Positions 31,961-40,094 of a stretch of DNA of 64,000 nt are shown here, piece by piece; within the stretch, counting starts at the first letter, position 1, and the number at the start of each line of letters is the position of its first letter. The stretch comes from Paenibacillus sp. UNC499MF (GTDB lineage: Bacteria; Bacillota; Bacilli; Paenibacillales; NBRC-103111). The notes below the pieces were generated by a model. The model was not told the DNA's origin and searched no databases. It saw only the letters and a list, made by a program, of their open reading frames with translations. The stretch is from the NCBI RefSeq assembly GCF_900107975.1, contig NZ_FNVF01000006.1:305519-369518 (forward strand), in the 5' to 3' direction. The position numbers were made by a program, and so were the translations under genes.

Positions 31961-32062
31961 CTATTTCACGGAAACAAGTTCTCCTTGGGTAAAAGAAACC
32001 AGGTCATCGGCCGTTAGCTGAAAAACCGCCTTGGGATGGCCGGCGGCGGCCCAAATCGTCTC
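31961..32062 (-). pseudogene. C-terminal remnant of a YbaK/EbsC-type aminoacyl-tRNA deacylase
   Basis: About 33 residues (ETIWAAAGHPKAVFQLTADD and LVSFTQGELVSVK) match the end of the YbaK/prolyl-tRNA deacylase family (AAGHPKAVFRLTPEEL pattern). The sequence before it in the same frame is unrelated, and no start, ribosome site or remaining domain exists. It looks like the stump of a deleted gene left between the yvrJ terminators and sgrR. Confidence 0.6.
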
Positions 32063-32126
32063 GTACCGGTTAAAAGTATATTGAACAAAAATAAAGCGTC
32101 GAGAGCTATGAATTTCAGGAGTCCTC

Positions 32127-33941
32127 TTATAACGGCCAGACACCGGTTTGCGAGGGTGATGGTTGAATCCACACCTTCGAGATGTCGATAAGCCCGAACG
32201 AATCCATCTGCCTGCCTTGCAAAGAGTCGTGAAGATGGACTTTTTTGATCACATGGCAGCCGAAGAGCAGCCAGTCGTTGTCTATCAAGGTTCGCTCGGC
32301 TTCCCGGAGCAGCTTCATCCTGGAAGGTTCGGGAAATCCGGTGAAACCGTCCAGGATCCGGTCCAGCAGGCCGATCTGCTCCTCGGTGAGCAAGTGATGG
32401 AGGTAGTTGGAGCGGTTCTTGTAGTAGCTGATCAAGCCCCACTCCAGGTCGTCCTCCAGCACTTCTTCTGCCGCAAGCAGGTCCGCTTCGGCGACTACCC
32501 TGCTGCGCTCGTAACTTTTCATCGGCTGCAGGGTGATCGGGAGCCCGGCCCGCGCGCAGCGGTCCCGAAGCCAGCGTGCTTCTTCCGCTTCTTCTTTTTT
32601 GTTCATAAAAAAGAGCTTGAGCGGCTCGCCCCGGTAGCCGGACTTCCGAAGCAACCGGACGGCTTCTTGGATTGGCGCAGCCTCGAAGGAGGCTCCCTCG
32701 CTCTCGCTTTGGAGGAAACTGTCCGCCGGAGCGATCCGGTTGCCCTTCAGCTCCGCCACCATCGCGGCCCGGTCGAGAATCATCCTCATCGCTTTGCGGA
32801 AATCGGCGTTATGATGGATGCCGGGCTTGCGGAAATTGAACAGCAGGTAGCGGGAACCGGCTACCGGATTGATTACATTGACTTTGAGCTCGGTCTGCCC
32901 GGATTCCGCACCAAGGGCGGTCACGGAATCGTTCTCGTTCCCGCTGATCTGATAGCGCCGCTCGTTGGACGTATCTTCCGGCAGCAGCAGCAGCTCCACA
33001 CGGTCCAGAAGAGGACGGTGCCCGTAGTAAGCGTCGAACGCACTCAGTACAATCAGCCGTTCGCTTTGTTCGGCAATCCGGAACGGACCCGTCCCCGTCA
33101 GCCTATGAGAGGCGGGATCGAGATCGCCGGGTAGAATCGAAAACTGAACGGAGCTCAGGATATGGGGGAAGAAAAGGCTGCTTCGGCTCAGCTTAAAGGT
33201 CAACGCATACTCGCCGTCCGTCTCGATTTCACCGATATCTTCGCACAGCCACGCCGAATGGGGCAGCCGCTTCAGTCTCCGCACGGTGAACAGCACGTCC
33301 TGAACCGTCAGGCGGCGGCCGTGATGAAAGCGGACTCCCTTGCGAAGCAAAAAGGTCCAGCGCGTGCAGTCGTCGCTGCTCTGCCAGGCATGGGCCAGGC
33401 CGGGGACGAACCGGCCTTCGGCGGGGTCGTACGAAATCAGTCGGCTGCATACCTGACTGATCAGATAGGACTCGAACGCGGTGAAAATATAAGCGGGATC
33501 GTGGGTCTCCAACCGCTTGTTATGCGTAACCCTGAGCACATCGAGAAGGACCCCGCCGCTTTCTTCGACCTGAAAGCCGAGGTGCGAATCCAGCATCGTT
33601 CTCAGCCGGTGTTTCAGAGAAACAGGCAGCGCTTCCATCGACAGAAGGTCGATCGCTTCTTTCAGCTTGCCTTTGTGCATCAGCTCCCGGAATAGGGGGA
33701 AGACAGCGTCTTCCGGTTCTTTCAGCAGCGTCAGGCGTGAAGAGTTCCCGCGTCCCCTCCCGGGCTGCCAGCGTATGTACTGCTCGTCCTCCAGCTTTCT
33801 GAGAATAAATTTCACATTGCGCGAAGAACAGCACAGCAGGTCCGCCAGCCGCCCGATGGTAACGGGAAACGATCCGTCTTCGGACATCTCCGCTTCGGCC
33901 AGCAGCGGATAGAAGCGCAGAAAATGCTCGGTTATGTTCAT
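32127..33941 (-). CDS. SgrR-family transcriptional regulator with solute-binding domain
   Basis: 604 residues. The N-terminal SgrR_N winged helix (about 1-115) contains VTIGRLADLLCCSSRNVKFILRKLEDEQYIRWQPGRGRGN. A family-5 extracellular-binding-protein fold follows (from about 165: ETHDPAYIFTAFESYLISQVCSRL, LAHAWQSSDDCTRWTFLLRKGVRFHHGR, TGTGPFRI), here inside the cell as ligand sensor. In E. coli SgrR responds to sugar-phosphate stress, but Bacillales members have mostly unknown ligands, probably oligopeptides or sugars. No transporter gene is adjacent. A TATAAT (reverse of 34013-34018) precedes it. Confidence 0.88.
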   Translation of the reverse strand: MNITEHFLRFYPLLAEAEMSEDGSFPVTIGRLADLLCCSSRNVKFILRKLEDEQYIRWQPGRGRGNSSRLTLLKEPEDAVFPLFRELMHKGKLKEAIDLLSMEALPVSLKHRLRTMLDSHLGFQVEESGGVLLDVLRVTHNKRLETHDPAYIFTAFESYLISQVCSRLISYDPAEGRFVPGLAHAWQSSDDCTRWTFLLRKGVRFHHGRRLTVQDVLFTVRRLKRLPHSAWLCEDIGEIETDGEYALTFKLSRSSLFFPHILSSVQFSILPGDLDPASHRLTGTGPFRIAEQSERLIVLSAFDAYYGHRPLLDRVELLLLPEDTSNERRYQISGNENDSVTALGAESGQTELKVNVINPVAGSRYLLFNFRKPGIHHNADFRKAMRMILDRAAMVAELKGNRIAPADSFLQSESEGASFEAAPIQEAVRLLRKSGYRGEPLKLFFMNKKEEAEEARWLRDRCARAGLPITLQPMKSYERSRVVAEADLLAAEEVLEDDLEWGLISYYKNRSNYLHHLLTEEQIGLLDRILDGFTGFPEPSRMKLLREAERTLIDNDWLLFGCHVIKKVHLHDSLQGRQMDSFGLIDISKVWIQPSPSQTGVWPL

Positions 33942-34143
33942 GGCGAACTCCTTTTATACAAAGGTGAAAAACGTCACAGATCCTCGTTCCGTTTTTTCTC
34001 CTTTTGCACTTCATTATACACAAACGAGAGAGAAGAAAGCCATGAGGATTACGCAGCCCGGTTGGTCTGGAAGTCGGATTCTGGAATGGTAGAAGTTATA
34101 AGCCGGAAAGACGAAAAACGTCGTCTTCTCACGAAAATCTGCA

Positions 34144-34149
34144 TATGAT
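34144..34149 (+). promoter_or_regulatory. Candidate -10 before the XRE/deformylase pair
   Basis: TATGAT overlaps the left edge of the 45-base palindrome. The -35 is weak. Confidence 0.4.
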
Positions 34150-34192
34150 ATATTAGGTAATACCTAAATAATTAAGGCATTGCCTAATATAT
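34148..34192. promoter_or_regulatory. 45-base near-perfect palindrome, probable autoregulatory operator
   Basis: ATATATTAGG at the left is mirrored by CCTAATATAT at the right. The inner halves TAATACCTAA and TTAAGGCATTG continue the symmetry with few mismatches. It contains the repeated TTAGGTAATACCTAA / AAGGCATTGCCTAA element, as if two dimers bind. It lies between a TATGAT and the XRE-type gene, so repression by that protein is likely. Confidence 0.75.
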
Positions 34193-34448
34193 GCTGGGGG
34201 TGAGTGTTCTGCTGATCTGGATGTTACGGAAAATCATGGCGGAAAGAGGGCTGTGGACCGGTGCCGCGCTTGCGCGCCTTCTGAAAGAAAAGGCCGGTTA
34301 CGACTTGTCGGCTCCTTCAATCTCCGCTCTGCTGAACGAATCGCCCAAGCAGATGAAAGCGGACACGCTTGACGCTTTATGTACCGCGCTGGACTGTACG
34401 CCGGGAGATTTGTGGGTCCACAAGCCGTCCGGCAGAAAAGGCGCATAA
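34191..34448 (+). CDS. XRE/Cro-type DNA-binding protein (HTH_26-like)
   Basis: Up to 85 residues. Helix-turn-helix core LRKIMAERGLWTGAALARLL, then LSAPSISALLN and TLDALCTALDCTPGDLW, the signature ending of the HTH_26 group. The exact start is uncertain: ATG 34191 lies inside the operator with no ribosome site, whereas GGGGGTGA at 34195-34202 would suit CTG 34209/34212 or, less well, ATG 34221. The protein probably binds the palindrome. Peptide deformylase follows 30 bases downstream and may be co-regulated. Confidence 0.75.
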   Translation: MLGVSVLLIWMLRKIMAERGLWTGAALARLLKEKAGYDLSAPSISALLNESPKQMKADTLDALCTALDCTPGDLWVHKPSGRKGA

Positions 34449-34478
34449 GCAGGCAGTATTCAGAAGGAGATGAAGCCC

Positions 34479-34997
34479 ATGGCCGTGAAAACGATCCTTC
34501 CTTTCGGAGATCCCATTCTAAGGAAAGAAGCGAAGCCCGTTACGGAAGTTAACGCGAGAGTGATTAAATTGCTGGATGATATGACGGATACGCTGTACGC
34601 GGAAGAAGGAAGAGCGGGGTTGGCCGCTCCTCAGGTGGGCATTCTGCGCCGTGTCATTGTGATGGACTGCGGGGAGGGCCTGATTGAGCTTATTAATCCC
34701 GAAATCGTGGACATGAGCGGAGAACAGACCGGGCCCGAGGCGTGTTTGTCTTATCCGGGCTACGCGGGAATCGTGAAGAGAGCGGAATATGTGAAGATTA
34801 CGACGCTCGACCGGAGCGGGAAGACGAGTGAGCTGGAAGGGGCAGGCTACCTGGCGCGCTGCATTCAGCACGAGATGGACCACTTGAACGGCATCCTTTT
34901 TGTGGACCGTGTTGTCCGGAACGGTTTTTATCAGGAACAGTCGGGACAGCCCGCGGATCTTGCCGAGGTTATCCGTCTGACGAACCGGAAGTTTTAA
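34479..34997 (+). CDS. def: Peptide deformylase
   Basis: 172 residues. Removes the formyl group from nascent proteins using an Fe/Zn centre. Motif 1 is RAGLAAPQVG (usual GxGLAAPQ with the first Gly replaced), motif 2 EACLSYP (usual EGCLS; metal-binding Cys kept), motif 3 QHEMDH with both metal His and catalytic Glu. I start at ATG 34479, because AGAAGGAG is too close to ATG 34470. Changed Gly residues and the linked regulator suggest an accessory deformylase rather than the housekeeping copy. Confidence 0.92.
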   Translation: MAVKTILPFGDPILRKEAKPVTEVNARVIKLLDDMTDTLYAEEGRAGLAAPQVGILRRVIVMDCGEGLIELINPEIVDMSGEQTGPEACLSYPGYAGIVKRAEYVKITTLDRSGKTSELEGAGYLARCIQHEMDHLNGILFVDRVVRNGFYQEQSGQPADLAEVIRLTNRKF

Positions 34998-35013
34998 GCT
35001 GTGCTACCCGGAT

Positions 35014-35050
35014 AAGCAGCCGGAAACTCAGTTTCTGTGCTGCTTTTTTT
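35014..35050. terminator. Terminator of def, overlapping the end of the convergent gene
   Basis: AAGCAGC with GCTGCTT and inner GAAACT/AGTTTC, followed by seven T. The last codons of the reverse-strand membrane protein are within it. Confidence 0.75.
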
Positions 35051-35432
35051 GAAGGAAGAAAAAGGCGGCATCGAGAACGGCATACAGGAATCCGACCGCA
35101 AGAAAAAGACTGTTATACCGGGCGGAATAAGGAACCATACTCATACACAAGCCGCCGATGACCAGATACAGAAGAAGCCGAATCGGAAGCCTGACCGAAA
35201 ACAGGTGAAACAGGACAGAAGGCAGACCGAAAACGGCAAGAAATAAAGGAAACAAGAAAAGAAGCGTGACAAAAAGAACCGTCGCCGTGAAAATTGTGGC
35301 GGATGAACCGCCGGGCTCGACCGTCGGCTCGAATCCGTCCAGACCGAACGAGATGGCGGCCGTAAGCAAAGACAGAATGAGACTGGTCAGCAGAGGATGA
35401 AGCATTAGCGGCAAAGCCGATTTCTTCTTCAC
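35028..35432 (-). CDS. Small integral membrane protein of unknown function
   Basis: 134 residues with four hydrophobic segments (LLTSLILSLLTAAISFGL, ATVLFVTLLFLFPLFLAVFG, LLLYLVIGGLCMSMVP and LFLAVGFLYAVLDAAFFFL). Basic ends (MKKK..., KKQHRN) place both termini inside. GTG 35432 follows AGGAGGGG. I recognise no family and no linked partner. Confidence 0.7.
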   Translation of the reverse strand: MKKKSALPLMLHPLLTSLILSLLTAAISFGLDGFEPTVEPGGSSATIFTATVLFVTLLFLFPLFLAVFGLPSVLFHLFSVRLPIRLLLYLVIGGLCMSMVPYSARYNSLFLAVGFLYAVLDAAFFFLQKKQHRN

Positions 35433-35696
35433 GAGACCCCTCCTTTATATAAAGTACCGTTCAAACGTACCGGCCCAGCCTCTCTTTCTTTTTTAACCCG
35501 GATTTTAATGTCTGTAAGCGCAAAACCAGTAAATGCTGCGGCTCTTTGAACTAGTTTATCCTTGCCGGATCGGCCCTGTCCATCGTTTGATAAGGTTCAG
35601 ACCGAATAAAAAAATCGGGTCTTCCGTCATTTTTGTCAGAATAAGCGCCTTTCCCGAGTCTGTATGACAGGTCAACTTTTTTGCGAGGTGCTTATC

Positions 35697-37448
35697 TTGA
35701 ATCACTCTACAACCGTTCCGAAAAACTGGGAACAGATGGATGACAACGCCCTGGTGCAGCGTGCACAGGAGGGGGAGCGGGAGGCGTTCGGGGAGCTTGT
35801 GCGGAGGCACCGGTCCCGCATGTACGGGTATGCGCGGGCGATAACCCGGGAACCTTTTCTGGCGGAGGATATTGTCCAGGATGCGCTGGTAAAAGCTTTT
35901 CTGCATCTGGGCAAGCTGGTCGAAGCCGATAAGTTTCTGCCCTGGGTGCACCGGATCGTACGCAATCAGGCGTTTACCCGCTTGAAAAAAACGTCCGCCC
36001 GGGAACACGCTTTTTCGCAGCTTGCCCCGATGTTGAGCAGTAAGGGGGACGAGTCACGGGAATGGGGCGATCTCGACCGCATTCTGGACCGGCTGGGCCG
36101 TACGGCAGGCGACAAAGCGGAAGCGTACCTTAGCCCGGAAGAAGCGTACACGCAGAAAGAAACGCTGGAAATACTGAGCGGGATCATCGGCTGTTTAAAA
36201 CCGCGGGAACGGCGCATTTTCGAGTCGCATTTCTTTGAGCAGCTTTCTCCGCAGGAAATCGCCGGTCTGTTCGAGCTTTCCTCCGCCAATGTGTACCAGA
36301 TTATCAGCCGTTCCCGAAAAAAAGTGATCCAGGAAAGAACCCGCATAACGGTTGGCTCCTATATAAGAATGAGAAAGGATATGGGAGAGATGAAGACGGT
36401 TATTGTGGCGAATCATGAAAAATTGACGGAGGCTCAGAGCTGGACGACGGCGGCGGACGGCCTCTATGCGATGCTGAAAGCCGCGGGCGAGACGATGACC
36501 CATTCGATGGCGATGGGACTGACCGGGCATGCGTTCCGGATTAACATCGTGCCGTCCAGCGTGCATATTGCGGGCCCGACGGCCTACAGCTTTGCCGGTG
36601 TCCTGTCCAGGGGATTGGAAAACCTCGGCTATCAATCCGCCTTTGTTGACGGAATGAGCGGAAAGCTCGGCACGAATGCGAATCTGCTCGATCCGGCATC
36701 GTTGAGCCGAGAAGCGATGGACAGACGCGGCATCAACCGGCTGCTCCCCGAGGCGCTTGACTTGATCCATCGCTCTCTCGACAAGGGGATCCCTGTGCTC
36801 GCCTGGGACTTGTTTCTCCCCGAATTCGGACTTATCTACGGATACGACGACGAACGGCGTTTGCTGCATGCCTGCGAGTGCGGGAAGACAGAAACGCTGG
36901 AATACGAAAAGCTCGGACGCGGTGTCATGGAGGAGATTTTCGTGCTGGCTTTGGCGGGCGGGGGGAAGACGGCCTTCAAGCAGCGGCTCGGCCGGGCGCT
37001 GGCCATGATTTTGGAGCATTACGACGGACAAGAAAAAGAGGATTCCACCGGCTCGGTTAAAGGGCTGGCCGCGTATGATGCATGGATCGGGGCTTTCCGC
37101 GGGGGAGAAATCGAGCCGAATGGAAATGCCTACAATATCGCGGTCGTAAGAGACGCGCGGAATCATGCCGTCCGTTTTTTGAATGAAGCGGCGGAGCAGT
37201 TGGCTGCAGACGGAGATATCGCCGGGAATTCCCCGGACATTCCGGACTTATTCCGAAAAGCGGCTTACGAGTACAACGAAATGCTCGGGCATTTCTCCGT
37301 TCTCAAAGATTTATTCCCGTTCCCGCAGGGCGGCCATCCTGACGATTCCGATGCTTCGGCGAAGGCGATCTCCCTGTTGGAGCTCATTAAAAATAGCGAG
37401 CAGACAGCCACCGGCTATTTACGCGAACTGTCAGAGCTGCTGCGTTAG
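35697..37448 (+). CDS. ECF-type sigma factor fused to a large C-terminal domain
   Basis: 583 residues from TTG 35697 (GAGGTG site). Sigma region 2 at about 15-85 (DDNALVQRAQEGEREAFGEL, FLAEDIVQDALVKAFLHLGK, FLPWVHRIVRNQAF) and region 4 at about 160-210 (LKPRERRIFESHFFEQLSPQ, EIAGLFELSSANVYQIISRS). An extension of about 350 residues follows: MTHSMAMGLTGHAFRINIV, GPTAYSFAGVLSRGLENLGY, KGIPVLAWDLFLPEFGLIYG, YDDE. This resembles C39/BtrH-like cysteine-peptidase folds but I see no Cys in the expected first helix, so it may only sense. No anti-sigma gene is adjacent, so the extension may provide the regulation. Confidence 0.8.
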   Translation: MNHSTTVPKNWEQMDDNALVQRAQEGEREAFGELVRRHRSRMYGYARAITREPFLAEDIVQDALVKAFLHLGKLVEADKFLPWVHRIVRNQAFTRLKKTSAREHAFSQLAPMLSSKGDESREWGDLDRILDRLGRTAGDKAEAYLSPEEAYTQKETLEILSGIIGCLKPRERRIFESHFFEQLSPQEIAGLFELSSANVYQIISRSRKKVIQERTRITVGSYIRMRKDMGEMKTVIVANHEKLTEAQSWTTAADGLYAMLKAAGETMTHSMAMGLTGHAFRINIVPSSVHIAGPTAYSFAGVLSRGLENLGYQSAFVDGMSGKLGTNANLLDPASLSREAMDRRGINRLLPEALDLIHRSLDKGIPVLAWDLFLPEFGLIYGYDDERRLLHACECGKTETLEYEKLGRGVMEEIFVLALAGGGKTAFKQRLGRALAMILEHYDGQEKEDSTGSVKGLAAYDAWIGAFRGGEIEPNGNAYNIAVVRDARNHAVRFLNEAAEQLAADGDIAGNSPDIPDLFRKAAYEYNEMLGHFSVLKDLFPFPQGGHPDDSDASAKAISLLELIKNSEQTATGYLRELSELLR

Positions 37449-37472
37449 AAGGAATGCTTGCCGAATGAGGAC

Positions 37473-37507
37473 AAAAAGCTGCCGGAAATCCGGCGGCTTT
37501 TGTTTTT
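37473..37507 (+). terminator. Terminator after the sigma-fusion gene
   Basis: AAAAGCTGCCGG pairs with CCGGCGGCTTTT, followed by a T-rich run. Confidence 0.8.
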
Positions 37508-37554
37508 TATGCAGCACGGTAATTTGAGGGGTTTAAGTGACGAAAGCGATATGT

Positions 37555-37580
37555 TATAATTTTACCTATCGGTAAGTAAA
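37555..37580 (+). promoter_or_regulatory. TATAAT with adjoining TetR-type operator
   Basis: TATAAT at 37555-37560 is followed by an imperfect 20-base palindrome at 37561-37580 (TTTAC...GTAAA arms, TTACC-TATC-GGTAA core), about 35 bases before the TetR gene. Autoregulation is likely. Confidence 0.65.
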
Positions 37581-37613
37581 TTTGAATAAACAGCCGCGAG
37601 GGAGAAAAAAATC

Positions 37614-38192
37614 ATGTCCAACAATCAGACCCATCAACAGATTCTCGAAGCCGCCTTCAAGTTGTTCGCGGAGCACGGCATCGATAAAACAAGCCTTTCC
37701 ATGATTGCGGCCGAAGTCGGGATCACAAAACCCGCCATCTATTATCATTTTTCTTCGAAAGAGGAGCTGATTTCTTTTATTTTCGAGGAAACGTTCCGGG
37801 ACTATACGTTTTCGCATTATTTCAAGCTTGACGAATTTACAAAAGAAAACTTTCAGACCCTGCTTGTCGAGAACGGATTGAAAATGCTTCCGAGCGAAGA
37901 AGAAGAATACAGCATTCTGCGTGTGTTGAACGAATTTCTGCTGGCCGTAAGCCGCCAGGACGTTTACAAGCAGCGGCTGTATGAGATCGAAGAAGATTTT
38001 CTGCTTGGCTTCACGGCCTTGATGGAAAAAGGTGTGGAACTCGGCATCGTCGCCCCGGATAAAATTTCGGCCAAAGCTTACGTGCTTGCTCTTGTCATCG
38101 ACAATTTAAGCAACTTTATGCTCATGGGCTTTAAGCCGGACGTTAGAGAAGTCTGGAGCGAAGCTGTCAAAGGCGTATTGATTCGCGCCTGA
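37614..38192 (+). CDS. TetR-family transcriptional regulator
   Basis: 192 residues. N-terminal helix-turn-helix: QQILEAAFKLFAEHGIDKTS, MIAAEVGITKPAIYYHFSSK, then a ligand-binding helical domain. Its operator is seen just upstream. The next gene encodes a YqeB-like membrane protein 66 bases on, a possible co-regulated target. Inducer unknown. Confidence 0.9.
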   Translation: MSNNQTHQQILEAAFKLFAEHGIDKTSLSMIAAEVGITKPAIYYHFSSKEELISFIFEETFRDYTFSHYFKLDEFTKENFQTLLVENGLKMLPSEEEEYSILRVLNEFLLAVSRQDVYKQRLYEIEEDFLLGFTALMEKGVELGIVAPDKISAKAYVLALVIDNLSNFMLMGFKPDVREVWSEAVKGVLIRA

Positions 38193-38258
38193 AACGCTGC
38201 GTCCGCAAGAAAAGCTGTACCCGCTGAAACTTATTTTGAGGAAAGCAGGTGATTGCGT

Positions 38259-38966
38259 TTGACAAGTTTCCCCGCACGACAGCAGCAGATAACGGTCGGG
38301 CTCGATAAGCCGTCGCGGATTATACTGCTTGCCGGTCCTGCCCTTCTCGGAGGTATTCTGGGCTATTTTGTCCCGCTCCTTGCGAGGCTGGCGCTTAAAC
38401 TTCCCTGGATTCCGTTTCAGGGCCCCATCGAAGTGATTACTTCGTTCCACGGTCCCTGGGTTTCGCTCCTCACCGCTTTGCTTGGCGCTGGAGCGGGGCT
38501 ATGGTTTACGGGACAGGCGTTTAAGGAAATCATGTTTGTCACCCTGTCGGAGCAGGAGATTCAGCTGAGAAAGGACGGCAAGGTGCAGAGAATTCCTCAT
38601 GAGGCGGTCCGGACCGTGTTTATGGACGGCAAACAAATGGTTATTCTGGGAGCCGGCGGCCGCGAATTGGCCCGCGAAACGTACGAGGCTCCGATGGAGA
38701 GCCTTTCCGCCGCGTTAGAGCCGTTCGGCTATCCTTGGTCTGGGGAAGGGGACCCGTACAGGGACCGGTACGCCAGGTGGGTGCCCGATATGCCCGGCGT
38801 CAGCCCGCCTGTCAATGCGCTCCTGAAAGCGCGAGAACGGGCGCTGCAGAAGAAGGAAAAGGAAGAAGCGGCGGATCTGCGGCGCGAAATCGCCAAACTC
38901 GGCGTCGTGATCCGGGACGAGGGAACGCGCCAGTACTGGCGCGGAACGGACGAAAGCCAAGGGTAA
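38259..38966 (+). CDS. YqeB-like membrane protein
   Basis: 235 residues. Two hydrophobic segments (IILLAGPALLGGILGYFVPL and WVSLLTALLGAGAGLWF) are separated by ALKLPWIPFQGPIEVI, followed by a beta-rich PH-like part (VTLSEQEIQLRKDGKVQRIP, EAVRTVFMDGKQMVILG) and a charged helical C-terminus. This matches my recollection of YqeB proteins; function unknown. Starts are ambiguous: TTG 38259 has AGGTGA at proper spacing, TTG 38253 does not. Confidence 0.65.
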   Translation: MTSFPARQQQITVGLDKPSRIILLAGPALLGGILGYFVPLLARLALKLPWIPFQGPIEVITSFHGPWVSLLTALLGAGAGLWFTGQAFKEIMFVTLSEQEIQLRKDGKVQRIPHEAVRTVFMDGKQMVILGAGGRELARETYEAPMESLSAALEPFGYPWSGEGDPYRDRYARWVPDMPGVSPPVNALLKARERALQKKEKEEAADLRREIAKLGVVIRDEGTRQYWRGTDESQG

Positions 38967-39156
38967 GAGGGCGGTCCCTGCCGAACGGCAGGAGAAGGTG
39001 CATCCGCATCTGGTTTTGACTGACCGCTTGCGTCCGTGCGGTATTTTCGTCCGCTTGGCTTTGAGACCACCGCGTGTTGAGGCCGTCATGCCGGCAGTAG
39101 GCCCAAGCAAAGCGGAAATAGCGCGGCCGTCTGCTTAACAGATACGGAAAACCCGT

Positions 39157-39954
39157 TCACGTCACGCGCACGTAAAAACGCTCGTCGTGATTGTCCACCT
39201 GAACCGGAGCTTCGAAAAACTCGCTCAGCACAGCGGAGTTCATCAGTTCGCCGGTCGCTCCCTGACGCACGGCTTCTCCCTGCCTGAGCAGAAGCGTATG
39301 CCCAAACACGGGAAGAATTTCTTCAGTGTGATGGGTGACGTAGATCAGGGTCGGCGCCTGTTCCTGCCGCGTCAGTTCGCCGATGCTTTCGAGAAGCTTC
39401 TCGCGCGAGAACAAATCGAGCCCGTTGCAAGGCTCGTCCAGAATCAGCAGCTTCGGCCCGGCCATCAGCGCTCTGGCGATAAGAACTTTCTGCTTTTCAC
39501 CTTGGGAGCAGGTCCGGAATTCGCGGTCCCACAGATGCAGACAGCCCATTGTGCGCATAAGGGCTTCGGCCCGGTTCAAATCTTCGTCCGTAAGCCGTTC
39601 GTACAAGCCGATTGTGGCGTACTTGCCGCTGATGACAACGATTTGGGCCTTGTCTGTACCGTATAATTTGTCCTGCAGAGAAGAGCTTACCCAGCCGATC
39701 GACTGCCGCAATTCCCGCAGATCGATTTCACCGAACCTGTGCCCGAGCACGGTTACGGAGCCGCGGCTCGGCCAAATATAGCCGTTAATGAGATTAAGCA
39801 GCGTCGTTTTGCCGGAGCCGTTCAAGCCGAGAAGAGCCCAATGCTCTTTAGGCCGCACCGTCCAGGTGACCCTTTTGAGCAATTCCTTGTTTCCTGTTTT
39901 CCACGTTACATCTTTAAGTTCAATGATTGTATTATCCAACGTTTTCGTCTCCAT
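39157..39954 (-). CDS. Stand-alone ABC ATPase, YlmA/ModF-like
   Basis: 265 residues. Walker A GLNGSGKTT, Q-loop WVSSSLQD, signature CSQGEKQKVLIARAL (degenerate LSGGQ), Walker B LLILDEPCNGLDL, H-loop YVTHHTEEI. These features are typical of B. subtilis YlmA and E. coli ModF half-molecules, which lack a membrane partner. No permease is adjacent. Role unknown; ATPases of this kind may act on ribosomes or regulators rather than transport. Confidence 0.88.
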   Translation of the reverse strand: METKTLDNTIIELKDVTWKTGNKELLKRVTWTVRPKEHWALLGLNGSGKTTLLNLINGYIWPSRGSVTVLGHRFGEIDLRELRQSIGWVSSSLQDKLYGTDKAQIVVISGKYATIGLYERLTDEDLNRAEALMRTMGCLHLWDREFRTCSQGEKQKVLIARALMAGPKLLILDEPCNGLDLFSREKLLESIGELTRQEQAPTLIYVTHHTEEILPVFGHTLLLRQGEAVRQGATGELMNSAVLSEFFEAPVQVDNHDERFYVRVT

Positions 39955-40094
39955 TTCATGAAAATTAGGGGGAAAGGGACTTCCATGTAAGCTTTTTATT
40001 CATCATAAAGAGAGTTGGGGACGCTGTCGATACCAATTGTGCTGAATATTGATCCAAACAAGCAATTTTCGCTATTGCGGGGAGGTGCAGATTT

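Noticed and set aside
33942..34140. Small frames between sgrR and the XRE-type gene
   Set aside because: No ribosome sites with adequate spacing, and no conserved sequence features.
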